The position numbers were made by a program, and so were the translations under genes. From positions 1 through 47,435 of the forward strand of contig JALHOT010000022.1 of assembly GCA_022842845.1 (NCBI GenBank): a stretch of DNA of 47,435 nucleotides, written 5' to 3'. Below, piece by piece: positions 7,880 to 15,847 of the stretch. The DNA comes from Cyclobacteriaceae bacterium. GTDB taxonomy: Bacteria > Bacteroidota > Bacteroidia > Cytophagales > Cyclobacteriaceae. Position 1 is the stretch's first letter. The number at the start of each line of letters is the position of its first letter. Under the pieces are notes generated by a model. That model did no database searches, had not been told where the DNA came from, and saw only the letters and a program-made list of their open reading frames with translations.

Positions 7880-9733
7880 ATGATACAATTCTTTAAAGAT
7901 CTTAAGATCAGAGTCAAATTACTGCTCGCTTTCTCCTCCATTCTCCTACTCAGCATTGCCTTGGTACTCATCTTCTTTTTTATTGACGATAAACAAACAC
8001 GGTACCAGCAGGCCAGTGAAGACATAGATGCTATACGAATGCACTTACTTGAAATGGACGGAGCCGCCCGTTACTTTATTTTTGAAGGATACAAAGACAA
8101 AAAGTTTCATCAGGAGAGCAATAGTCATTATATCAGTAAATTTCTGGAACACAATGAAAGCATACAACAAGCACAGCTTGAGTTACCTGACCAGACATTA
8201 ACCTCACAAATAAAGCGTATTCAGGAATTGAATGCTCAACTGAATCAAACCTTCAAAGCTATTGTCGTTAAACTAAAGGAAAGAGGCTTCAAAGATTATG
8301 GTTTGGAGGGTTCACTGCGCGAAGTCATTCACCATGTTGAACAAAGTAATTTTCCCTACAGCAAAGCAGACATGCTCATGCTCCGCAGACATGAAAAGGA
8401 CTTCTTCTTGAGAAAAGACCTTAAGTACTTAAACGAATTCATAGCAAGACATGAATTGTTGGTAAAAAGCATAGATCAAAGCCCGCCAGGTGACATTAAA
8501 ATCCAATTGATTAAAGACCTGAATACCTACCTTCATAAGTTTAAAGCCATTGTAGCTGTTGAAACAGACCTGGGTTTAACGGAAGAAAGTGGATTAAAGG
8601 ATTCGATCAATCAAGACTTGGCAGCGCTGCAAACCATGGTAGCCGAACTCCGCACATCCGTAAAAGGAGCGAATAAGAATTTTAACAATGCGGCAGCGAC
8701 ACTATTGATTACTGTATTTGTTATTCAATTAGCGCTGGCCATCGTTTTATCATTCGTCTATTCGGATTTGATCACACGTGCCATCAAAGACTTAAAGACG
8801 TCCTTACAGCAATTATCTGAAGGTATTTATCCTAAAGCACTGTCCGTGAGTTCGCAAGAAGAAATCGGACAAACCAAACTGGCCCTTAACCAATTAGTAG
8901 AGCGCATGCAGGCAGCTTCTGATTTTGCCACAGCCTTGGGGCATGGCGAATTGAGGAGTGAATATCCACCTAAATTTCAAAAGGATGTGTTAGCACAATC
9001 CTTACTGAAAATGCGAGAAGAATTGACCCAGGCCCAGGCACAACAAGCCATACAAAGCTGGACAAATGAAGGTCTGGCCAAACTCAATGAGATCCTAAAG
9101 CGTAATGCAGATAGTCTTGAACTAACTGGTGATCAAATGCTGCAAATGCTTATCCATTATCTACCTGCTAACCAGGGCGCCATCTATATTATCAGCACAA
9201 AAGACGGTGAAAAAGTTCTGCAAAGATTTGCCACTTATGCTTATGGTAAAAAGAAATTCCTTGAAGATAGAATTGGCATTACTGAAGGCCTTGCCGGGCA
9301 GTGCGTGCAGGAAAGAAGTACCATTCTGCTTACAGAGGTGCCGCCCGATTATGTTAAGATCACTTCTGGTCTAGGAGAAGCTCTGCCACGTTTCGTGTGC
9401 ATTTTCCCCTTGCAATATCAAGAAGAGGTGATTGGTACGTTGGAGTTGGCCTCTTTCGAAAAACTAGAAGACTATAAAATCGCCTTTATTGAAAGGATAT
9501 GTGAGCACATGGCTTCTGTGATGCTCAGCAAAATCAAAAACCAGGAGAGTCATCATCAATTGCAACACTTTAAGCTTTTGGAAGAGAGATTGAAAAGTGA
9601 ACAAGAAGCTTTAACAGTCGCACAAGAAAAATTACGTTTACAGGAAGAGAACTTACGGGTTGAAAAAGAACACATCAAAGTTGATTCTCGAAAAATACAC
9701 AAGCCAATACTTAAACAAGTATCAATCAATTAA
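7880..9733 (+). CDS. Membrane GAF-domain sensor lacking a kinase domain
   Basis: This 617-residue protein is divergent from, and paralogous to, the histidine kinase on the other side of a shared upstream region of about 200 bp. It has TM1 at about 11-34, a helical periplasmic domain with RGFKDYGLEGSLR and MLRRHEKDFFLRK near residue 170 (almost the same motifs as the neighbour), TM2 near 272-298, a HAMP-like region to about 390, a GAF domain at about 395-555, and a charged coiled coil to the end (EQEALTVAQEKLRLQEENLR). No H-box, HATPase, receiver, GGDEF or methyl-accepting signature is present, so it has no recognisable enzymatic output. The natural stop follows KQVSIN with no kinase remnant downstream. 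It may act as a partner or modulator of the kinase through heterodimerisation; this is inference. Confidence 0.88.
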   Translation: MIQFFKDLKIRVKLLLAFSSILLLSIALVLIFFFIDDKQTRYQQASEDIDAIRMHLLEMDGAARYFIFEGYKDKKFHQESNSHYISKFLEHNESIQQAQLELPDQTLTSQIKRIQELNAQLNQTFKAIVVKLKERGFKDYGLEGSLREVIHHVEQSNFPYSKADMLMLRRHEKDFFLRKDLKYLNEFIARHELLVKSIDQSPPGDIKIQLIKDLNTYLHKFKAIVAVETDLGLTEESGLKDSINQDLAALQTMVAELRTSVKGANKNFNNAAATLLITVFVIQLALAIVLSFVYSDLITRAIKDLKTSLQQLSEGIYPKALSVSSQEEIGQTKLALNQLVERMQAASDFATALGHGELRSEYPPKFQKDVLAQSLLKMREELTQAQAQQAIQSWTNEGLAKLNEILKRNADSLELTGDQMLQMLIHYLPANQGAIYIISTKDGEKVLQRFATYAYGKKKFLEDRIGITEGLAGQCVQERSTILLTEVPPDYVKITSGLGEALPRFVCIFPLQYQEEVIGTLELASFEKLEDYKIAFIERICEHMASVMLSKIKNQESHHQLQHFKLLEERLKSEQEALTVAQEKLRLQEENLRVEKEHIKVDSRKIHKPILKQVSIN

Positions 9734-9759
9734 CGGTGGACTGCTTCTGAAACTAAAAG

Positions 9760-9786
9760 AACTCTCTTAAGAAGAAAAGAGTTTTT
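9760..9786 (+). terminator. Weak intrinsic terminator after the GAF sensor gene
   Basis: AACTCT at 9760-9765 pairs with AGAGTT at 9778-9783, and the right arm runs into a T tract (9782-9786). The stem is only 6 bp with a 12-nt loop, 27 bp after the stop codon. The rest of the gap to 9978 shows no gene. Confidence 0.4.
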
Positions 9787-9978
9787 AATGCATCATTCTT
9801 TTCATCATACCTTTCTGCTTGAATTACTTGGCCGTATTTCTTGAGGTATGCTACGTTTTACCTATCTATGCTGCCAAGGTTAAGCAGCATATAACTTAAG
9901 TGCATCCACATACCTGCATTTGCAAAGATCGTTTTTTGCTTCAAGGGCTTACCCTGCTTACTATTGTAGCTTTATTTT

Positions 9979-11232
9979 ATGCATCCTACCAGCTGCGGCA
10001 TTGATTTCGGCACTTCCAACACCAGCATAGGCATTGCCCGCCATGGCAAGATAACGCTCGTTCCCCTCGAGCAAGGACAATTCACCATGCCCAGCGCCAT
10101 CTTCTATGAACGTAAAACAAAAACACCCTTTCTGGGGAGCAAAGCCATAGACCTCTTCTTCGAAGGCAAAGAAGGACGCTTCATGCGCAGTCTCAAAAGA
10201 GTTTTAGGAACCAGTCTGATGCAAAGTGGTACAGCCGTGAATGGCAAGGTGATGAAATTCGAAGACATCATCGCTGCATTGCTTCTGCGCGTAAAGAATA
10301 AAGCGGAGCAAATAAGTGGTGGAGAACTTAGCCATGTAGTCATGGGCCGACCGGTACATTTCGTTGATCATGATCCTGCTGCTGATGCCAGGGCACAACA
10401 TGAACTTGAAAGCATTGCCCGGCAAATCGGTTTTCAGCATATTCATTTTCAACTCGAGCCCATTGCAGCGGCCTTTGCACACGAAGTAAATGTGCAGGAA
10501 GAGAAGCTGGCCCTCGTAGCAGACATAGGCGGGGGTACTTCAGACTTCACTATTATACGCTTGGCGAAGACACTAATGACCAAAGTCGACCGCCATAACG
10601 ACATTCTGGCCAACACCGGGGTGCGCATAGGCGGCAATGATTTTGACAAGGCGCTGAGCCTGGCGGCCATCATGCCTGCCCTGGGCTATGGTAGTACCTA
10701 CGGGCCAAAAAATCTGGAGGTACCCAGTAAACCTTATCACGACCTTGCGGAATGGAGCAGGGTGAATTTAGTGTATAATGTTAAACTGCGTGCTCAGGTG
10801 CAGCAGATACTCTATGAATCGCACGACAAGGTGAAATACCAAAGGCTGCTTAAAGTATTGCAACAAGAGAATGGCCACGCCCTATTAAGTACTACTGAGG
10901 AGGCTAAAATTGCCCTTACACAATTACCTGTCTGGACCACCCAGCTACCTTATCTGGAAGACGACTTTGCCATCAGCTTATTGCAATCACAACTCGATGA
11001 GGCGATAGCCCCTGCTGTTGACAGTGTTTTCAAGGCAGCTGATGCTTGCCTCCATCAGGCCCAGTTGCAAGCCAGGGACATCACGCTCGTTATTCTAACA
11101 GGAGGATCTACAGAAGTGCCTGCCATACAAAGGGGTTTCCGCGAACGCTTCCCCCATGCGCAAATAGCCGATGAGAATAAACTATCAAGTGTTGGATTAG
11201 GGTTGGCCTATGCCAGCCGACAACTTTTTTAA
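9979..11232 (+). CDS. yegD: YegD-like short Hsp70-family ATPase
   Basis: The product of 417 residues has the actin/Hsp70 ATPase fold: phosphate-1 loop GIDFGTSNTSIGI near the N terminus, phosphate-2 motif VADIGGGTSDFTII around residue 180, and adenosine motif LTGGSTEVPAIQRGF near 375. It ends directly after the ATPase domain and lacks the substrate-binding domain and lid of DnaK (about 600-640 residues). This is the architecture of E. coli YegD, whose role is poorly defined. An insertion with charged residues (about 240-300) matches YegD relatives. It is cytoplasmic, with no signal peptide. The gene appears monocistronic. The symbol rests on architecture and motif resemblance. Confidence 0.82.
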   Translation: MHPTSCGIDFGTSNTSIGIARHGKITLVPLEQGQFTMPSAIFYERKTKTPFLGSKAIDLFFEGKEGRFMRSLKRVLGTSLMQSGTAVNGKVMKFEDIIAALLLRVKNKAEQISGGELSHVVMGRPVHFVDHDPAADARAQHELESIARQIGFQHIHFQLEPIAAAFAHEVNVQEEKLALVADIGGGTSDFTIIRLAKTLMTKVDRHNDILANTGVRIGGNDFDKALSLAAIMPALGYGSTYGPKNLEVPSKPYHDLAEWSRVNLVYNVKLRAQVQQILYESHDKVKYQRLLKVLQQENGHALLSTTEEAKIALTQLPVWTTQLPYLEDDFAISLLQSQLDEAIAPAVDSVFKAADACLHQAQLQARDITLVILTGGSTEVPAIQRGFRERFPHAQIADENKLSSVGLGLAYASRQLF

Positions 11233-11512
11233 TGAGGCTGGCTTTGTGTTTTTCTGAAAAGGTATTTGGCAAAAGGTCAACATGAGCGTCAGGATACCGG
11301 AGCCTGACGCTTCACATAAGTATACTTATAACCGTGGGCTTTCTGATGATCGAGCATTAAAAATGCTAGTGCAGAGAGTGAGTTTTCGATAGATGCTTGT
11401 GAAGCGATGAAACGTATAGCTATAGGTAGTTTCAAAAAAACTAAACACACTTGCCTATTGTACAAAATATTTTCGCTAACTTTTGAACACAAATAACTAC
11501 ACCTCTAAAGCT
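11233..11512. other. Intergenic region with a 9-bp hairpin
   Basis: This stretch of 280 bp between the Hsp70 gene and the H1-like gene contains no convincing gene. AGCGTCAGG at 11285-11293 pairs perfectly with CCTGACGCT at 11303-11311 across a 9-nt loop. There is no T run after it, so it is not a canonical terminator; it may stabilise the Hsp70 3' end. TAACTTTTG at 11477-11485, with TTGC at 11451, may be the promoter of the H1-like gene (the -7 box has one extra T). Confidence 0.45.
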
Positions 11513-11854
11513 ATGGCAAAAAAAGCGAAGAAGGCAGCGAAAAAATCAGCCAAGAAAGTGGCGAAAAAAGCTGCTAAAAAATCAGTAAAGAAGGCTGCCA
11601 AGAAGGCCGCCCCTAAAAAGTCAGCGAAGAAGGCTGCTAAGAAAGTTGTAAAGAAAGCGGCTCCTAAAAAGGCAGCGAAGAAGGCCGCTCCTAAAAAAGC
11701 AGCGCCTAAGAAGAAGTCTGCTCCTAAGAAGAAAGCAGTAGCAAAACCAGCAGCAGCACCTGCTCCGGCACCTGCCCCTGCTCCGGCCCCAGCACCTCAG
11801 GCATCATTGTTTGGCAATGGTAGCAGCGAAGGTTCTTCAGGATCTGGCATGTAA
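11513..11854 (+). CDS. Lysine/alanine-rich histone H1-like protein
   Basis: The start is taken at the ATG beginning MAKKAKKAAKKSAKK; the frame is open 30 nt further to a TTG, which is less likely. The 113-residue product has three parts: about 75 residues of AKKA, KKAAPKK and similar repeats, an Ala-Pro tract (PAAAPAPAPAPAP), and a short acidic/neutral tail ending in SLFGNGSSEGSSGSGM. The repeats resemble the C-terminal tail of eukaryotic H1 and bacterial H1-like proteins (Hc1/Hc2, AlgP). Such proteins bind DNA without sequence specificity and compact the nucleoid. The underlying DNA is itself repetitive, so copy number is likely to vary between strains. It ends just before a strong terminator. 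Confidence 0.82.
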   Translation: MAKKAKKAAKKSAKKVAKKAAKKSVKKAAKKAAPKKSAKKAAKKVVKKAAPKKAAKKAAPKKAAPKKKSAPKKKAVAKPAAAPAPAPAPAPAPAPQASLFGNGSSEGSSGSGM

Positions 11855-11873
11855 GCGTTAACACAAGCGACAT

Positions 11874-11909
11874 AAAAAAGCGAGAGGTTTACCTTTCGCT
11901 TTTTTATTT
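11874..11909 (+). terminator. Strong intrinsic terminator after the H1-like gene
   Basis: Positions 11874-11888 and 11891-11905 form a 15-bp stem (one G-T pair) with a 2-nt loop, followed by T-rich sequence. It begins 20 bp after the stop codon. Because both arms end in A/T runs, it could also work from the opposite strand. Confidence 0.85.
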
Positions 11910-11912
11910 TTG
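11905..11912 (+). promoter_or_regulatory. -7 element for the GH1 gene, overlapping the terminator tail
   Basis: TATTTTTG fits TAnnTTTG and lies 15 bp before the GH1 ATG at 11927, overlapping the T tract of the upstream terminator. A transcript from here would have a leader of only about 10 nt. There is no clear -33 element. Confidence 0.4.
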
Positions 11913-11926
11913 TACCCACTATCGTT

Positions 11927-13108
11927 ATGGCATTAGTATTCCCGCAAGATTTCCTCTTTGGCACCAGCACTTCTGCCTATCAAGTAGAAACAGCCCTGGA
12001 CCATGACTGGCTCGGTGTTCAATCACGTGATGGTCATCGCTTTGAAGACACCACCCAGCACGAATTGCGCTTTGATGAAGATGCAGACCTGATTGCCAGA
12101 CTAGCCCCTGCTTATCGCATGAGTTTGATGTGGAGTAAGCTTCAGAAGGCTCCCTTGGCCGCTTTTGATAAGCAGGCGGTAATGGAGTACCATAAGCTTT
12201 TACAGGCCCTCAGGGAAAGGAAAGTAAACATCATGATGGTCTTGCATCACTTCACTAATCCTACCTGGTATAGTGCCGCAGGCGGCTGGGAGAAAGAGGC
12301 CAACATAGCCCTCTGGCTCGACTTTGTAGAGAAACTCGTGGTAGAATTTGGTCACTATGTTTCGCACTGGAATACCTTCAATGAACCTAATGTCTATGCA
12401 AGTTTCGGTTGGGGCATTGGTCAATTTCCTCCTTTCAAAAAGAACTTCATCACTGCCATACGCGTGGTGAAAAATATGGGTAAAGCCCATGACCAGGCTT
12501 ATGCGATTATTAAAGCTCGATATCCCCAACATCCGGTGGGTATTTCGCATAATACAGCGGTGTTTGCGGCAGATAACCTGGTGGGCAAGTTGCCAGCCAA
12601 GCTCTTAGACTATTGGTTTATGGAGTTCGTGCCCAAACATTTCCAACAGGTGGATTTCTTTGGCATGAGCTATTATGCCCGCATCAACCACGACCCCCTA
12701 CCGGTAACCATGGTCACCACCCCTGATAAGCTGATCAAGAGTGGCCGCGACTATGACGACATGTGGGAGTATTATCCGGAAGGCCTGCGCGAAAACATTT
12801 TGCGCTATTGGCAACAGTACAAAAAGCCTATCATCATTACTGAAAACGGTATTTGCACAACAGACGACCGCAAGCGGGAAAAAGCGATTGTGGATTACCT
12901 CAGCATCGTGCATCACCTGATTCAAGAAGGCATTCCTATACACGGTTATTACTATTGGTCGACCTGGGACAATTTTGAATGGGCTTTAGGCCCTACATAC
13001 AAATTCGGGCTATACGACTGTGACTGGCTCACCAAGAAAAGAACTGCACGCCCCAGCGCCAGACTCTATGCCTCCATCGCACATCGCCAGCCATTAGAAA
13101 CTGTGTGA
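11927..13108 (+). CDS. Glycoside hydrolase family 1 (beta-glucosidase-like)
   Basis: The product has 393 residues. It contains the GH1 start region FPQDFLFGTSTSAYQVE, the acid/base motif TFNEP (Glu153), the nucleophile motif ITENG (Glu306) and the C-terminal substrate motif WSTWDNFEWALG with a GLY following. It lacks a signal peptide, so it probably hydrolyses imported beta-glycosides in the cytoplasm. It is shorter than typical GH1 enzymes (about 440-480), with loops missing in the N-terminal third: SRDGHRFED stands in place of the usual SIWD.F section. Specificity (glucosidase, galactosidase or other) cannot be read from sequence. It stands alone, convergent with the ABC transporter gene. 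Confidence 0.92.
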   Translation: MALVFPQDFLFGTSTSAYQVETALDHDWLGVQSRDGHRFEDTTQHELRFDEDADLIARLAPAYRMSLMWSKLQKAPLAAFDKQAVMEYHKLLQALRERKVNIMMVLHHFTNPTWYSAAGGWEKEANIALWLDFVEKLVVEFGHYVSHWNTFNEPNVYASFGWGIGQFPPFKKNFITAIRVVKNMGKAHDQAYAIIKARYPQHPVGISHNTAVFAADNLVGKLPAKLLDYWFMEFVPKHFQQVDFFGMSYYARINHDPLPVTMVTTPDKLIKSGRDYDDMWEYYPEGLRENILRYWQQYKKPIIITENGICTTDDRKREKAIVDYLSIVHHLIQEGIPIHGYYYWSTWDNFEWALGPTYKFGLYDCDWLTKKRTARPSARLYASIAHRQPLETV

Positions 13109-13129
13109 TGCGTAGTGTTCATTCACACT

Positions 13130-13190
13130 GCTGATTTGCTCATCGAACAAATCAATGTTGATCTTCAAATCATCAAATTTTCAAATCAGC
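13130..13190. terminator. Inverted repeat between convergent GH1 and ABC genes
   Basis: GCTGATTTG at 13130-13138 is the exact reverse complement of CAAATCAGC at 13182-13190. The loop contains further CAAATCA copies that offer alternative pairings (GATTTG at 13133-13138 with CAAATC at 13148-13153). There is no long T run, so the terminator role is inferred from its place between two convergent stops. Confidence 0.35.
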
Positions 13191-13198
13191 CAATCAAC

Positions 13199-14920
13199 TT
13201 AAATTCTTGCCTGATACGTATAGAGCTCAAAGTACCGGCCCTTCTTCTCAATCAATTCTTGATGCCTGCCCCGCTCTACAATATTACCTTGCTCGATCAC
13301 GAGTATTTGATCGGCCTGGCGGATCGTGCTCAGGCGGTGCGCAATCACAAAAGTAGTTCGACCCTTCATTAAGCTCCGCAAGCTTTCCTGTATCAGGGCT
13401 TCACTTTCAGTATCGAGGTTTGAAGTAGCTTCATCGAGTATCAAAATGCGTGGATCGGCCAGGATGGCCCTCGCAATGGCAATGCGCTGTCTTTGTCCAC
13501 CTGATAACTTAACCCCTCTTTCACCGATTACGGTCTCTAATCCTTTTTCAAAGCGATCGGTAAACTCATCCACATGAGCCGCCTTAACAGCCGCTTGCAA
13601 TTGGACTTCGGTGGCCTGCGGTCTGGGGAAGAGTATGTTCTCGCGTATGCTGCCTTCAAAGAGAAAATCATCTTGCAATACAACCCCTAACTGGCTGCGA
13701 TAGCTCTCCAGTACCACCTGACTCAAGTCTGTGCCATCCACCGTAACCATACCGCTTTTGGGTTTAAGAAAGGAAGCGGCAAGTCCGGCAATGGTTGTTT
13801 TACCAGAACCACTAGTCCCTACCAAGGCCGTAACAGAACCCGATGGAGCATTAAAGCTGATTTCATTGAGTACATCCTTTCCTTCTTCGTAGGCAAAAGA
13901 CACCTCCTTGAAAGTGATATCACCCCTGATAGCATCCATACGCACAGTGCGTGTGCCATCATCTTCCGGACTGATGTTCATCAATTCCTCTGTACGATCC
14001 AGGCCGGCAAACGCCTCTGTTAACTGGCTGCCTATATTGCTCATCTGCACGATGGGCGCAATCATAAATACCATGAACATGGTGAACTGCAGAAAATCGC
14101 CAGGAGATAAATCAAAGTAACCACTCAAACCCATAATGCCCACACTGGCAAGCCCTACCAGAAAGGTGCCGGAGCTGGTAACAAAGCTGGTAGAGGTAAG
14201 GCTCTTCTTAACATTTAAAAATAACTTCTCTACCCCTTGTTCAAAGATCTTGCTCTCCTGTGCTTCGGCATTAAAGCCTTTGATAACCCTTACACCATTG
14301 AGCGTTTCGGTTAAGCGGCCGGTAACCTCTGCTGTAATCACACCCCGCTCCCGGAAGATGGGGCGTATGTAGGCAAAAGCCTTCAGCGTAATGAGTCCGA
14401 AAACTGACATTGGTAAAATGATAAAGAGCGTCATCCAAGGGTTGATGCTGATTAGGAAGCCTACAGAAATGATGGCAGTTAAAATACCTCCGATTAACTG
14501 CACCAGACCGGTGCCAACCAAGTTACGTACACCCTCCACATCGTTCATTACCCGCGATACAAGTGCCCCTGATTTTTGATTATCAAAGAAGCTGGTAGGT
14601 AAACGCAACAAATGCTTTTGCACTTTTGAACGCAACACTGAAATGAGGTGCTGTGCCTCTACACTTAATATTTTAGTGAGCAAAAAAGAGGTAAGTGCCT
14701 GAATCAGTATAGCCCCGGTAACCAGTAATAGTAACTGAGGTAATGCCCCCATGTCCTGTTTTACCAATATATCGTCAATAAAAGGCTTGGTAGCCCATGG
14801 GGGAACTAAACCTGCTGCCCGGCTGATAACAATGAGCACCAGCCCCAGAAAGAGGAGCTTGCGCCTGGGCCATATAATTGTTTTAAAAACTTGCTTAAGC
14901 GATACTTTATGTTTTGCCAT
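13199..14920 (-). CDS. MsbA-like ABC exporter (fused permease and ATPase)
   Basis: This 573-residue half-transporter has an N-terminal six-helix exporter domain (about 15-315) and an ATPase domain (about 335-573) with Walker A GTSGSGKTT (Lys374), Q-loop LGVVLQDDFLF, signature LSGGQRQR, Walker B ILILDEATSNLD and switch His in FVIAHRLSTI. The length fits the MsbA/LmrA type; it should work as a homodimer in the inner membrane, exporting lipid or hydrophobic substrates. MsbA itself is possible, but no lipid A gene lies nearby, so no symbol is given. It follows the rhomboid gene by 58 bp on the same strand and may share its transcript. Confidence 0.93.
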   Translation of the reverse strand: MAKHKVSLKQVFKTIIWPRRKLLFLGLVLIVISRAAGLVPPWATKPFIDDILVKQDMGALPQLLLLVTGAILIQALTSFLLTKILSVEAQHLISVLRSKVQKHLLRLPTSFFDNQKSGALVSRVMNDVEGVRNLVGTGLVQLIGGILTAIISVGFLISINPWMTLFIILPMSVFGLITLKAFAYIRPIFRERGVITAEVTGRLTETLNGVRVIKGFNAEAQESKIFEQGVEKLFLNVKKSLTSTSFVTSSGTFLVGLASVGIMGLSGYFDLSPGDFLQFTMFMVFMIAPIVQMSNIGSQLTEAFAGLDRTEELMNISPEDDGTRTVRMDAIRGDITFKEVSFAYEEGKDVLNEISFNAPSGSVTALVGTSGSGKTTIAGLAASFLKPKSGMVTVDGTDLSQVVLESYRSQLGVVLQDDFLFEGSIRENILFPRPQATEVQLQAAVKAAHVDEFTDRFEKGLETVIGERGVKLSGGQRQRIAIARAILADPRILILDEATSNLDTESEALIQESLRSLMKGRTTFVIAHRLSTIRQADQILVIEQGNIVERGRHQELIEKKGRYFELYTYQARI

Positions 14921-14978
14921 AAAAAGGGTTACTAGAAGGAAGACGAAAGAAGATTGATTTTAGCCTGGCCAGCTGGCA

Positions 14979-15614
14979 TTAAAACATGCGCCAGTCTTTG
15001 AGTTGCTGAATAAAGAGCAACAAGGCACCCGGATACATAACGATACAGAATAATAAGCCAAAAAGTGCCCCATACAGGTGGGCCTCATGGTTGATATTAT
15101 CATTCGCAGCCTTGCCCTTGTAATAAGACCAAATCAGGTAAGCGATACCGAGTATAAACCCGGGAATGCAGATAACGAAATAAAGACATATGGGCTGCAG
15201 CGGTTGAAAAATGATGGAGGCAAAAATAACGGCCGCCACACCACCGGAAGCACCTAATGAATTATAGCCTGGATGTTTGGTATGCTTGAAATACGTAGGC
15301 ACATCAGAGACAATCACTGCTAAAACATAGAAGCTGATAAAATACCACGATCCGGCCTCACCGAAGATGTAACTAAAATAAACCTCCACTACCGAACCAA
15401 AGAAGTAAAGCGACAACATATTCCAGAGTAGATGGTAGAAATCGCCATGCAGCAAGCCGGAGGTAATGAAGCGGTAGTACTGATGACGCGTATTGACCAG
15501 GTAAGGATTCAATACGAAGTTACGCACCATCGCTGGTCGGCTAAAGGCCAACCAACTGAATAGAACAGTGATGGCAATAATATAAGTAGTGACGTTGAAA
15601 GAAGATAAGTCCAT
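14979..15614 (-). CDS. Rhomboid-family intramembrane serine protease
   Basis: The frame is open from 15680, but the ATG at 15612-15614 (MDLSSFNVTTYIIA) is preferred because the first helix follows at once. That gives 211 residues with about six TM helices. Visible family features are HGDFYHLLWNM in TM2 (oxyanion His/Asn), the serine motif LGASGG in TM4 and NHEAHLYGALFG in TM6, providing the Ser-His dyad. It cleaves membrane proteins within or near the bilayer; its substrate is unknown. A second, shorter rhomboid lies at 45683-46243. Confidence 0.87.
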   Translation of the reverse strand: MDLSSFNVTTYIIAITVLFSWLAFSRPAMVRNFVLNPYLVNTRHQYYRFITSGLLHGDFYHLLWNMLSLYFFGSVVEVYFSYIFGEAGSWYFISFYVLAVIVSDVPTYFKHTKHPGYNSLGASGGVAAVIFASIIFQPLQPICLYFVICIPGFILGIAYLIWSYYKGKAANDNINHEAHLYGALFGLLFCIVMYPGALLLFIQQLKDWRMF

Positions 15615-15692
15615 GTACAATTGTTCAAATGTTGAATGTTTATAAGGGGACACAATGCTAAAGACTAAAGCTTTAAGCATTGCCTTAAAACA

Positions 15693-15721
15693 AAAAAAGG
15701 TTTGCTATGCAAACCTTTTTT
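15693..15721 (-). terminator. Intrinsic terminator after tRNA-Thr
   Basis: There is a perfect 13-bp stem (15693-15705 with 15709-15721) with a 3-nt loop and A/T runs at both ends. It begins 4 nt after the 3' end of the tRNA and separates it from the rhomboid gene. The symmetry makes it potentially bidirectional. Confidence 0.88.
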
Positions 15722-15724
15722 AAG

Positions 15725-15797
<73 letters not shown>

Positions 15798-15847
15798 GAA
15801 AACGGAGTGCAAAAATAGATACAGAAATCAAATTTGCAAACCCAATC

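Noticed and set aside
7880..9733. The GAF sensor as a truncated pseudogene of a kinase
   Set aside because: The frame is intact and ends naturally in a coiled coil, and no kinase remnant follows in any frame downstream; treated as a complete gene.
11289..11492. A 67-codon minus-strand frame upstream of the H1-like gene
   Set aside because: It runs over the hairpin and likely promoter and shows no recognisable family, start context or codon pattern.
11513..11760. Possible CRISPR or tandem-repeat array suggested by recurring AAGAAGGC-type units
   Set aside because: The repeats are codon-level repeats of Lys/Ala in a continuous frame, with no unique spacers.
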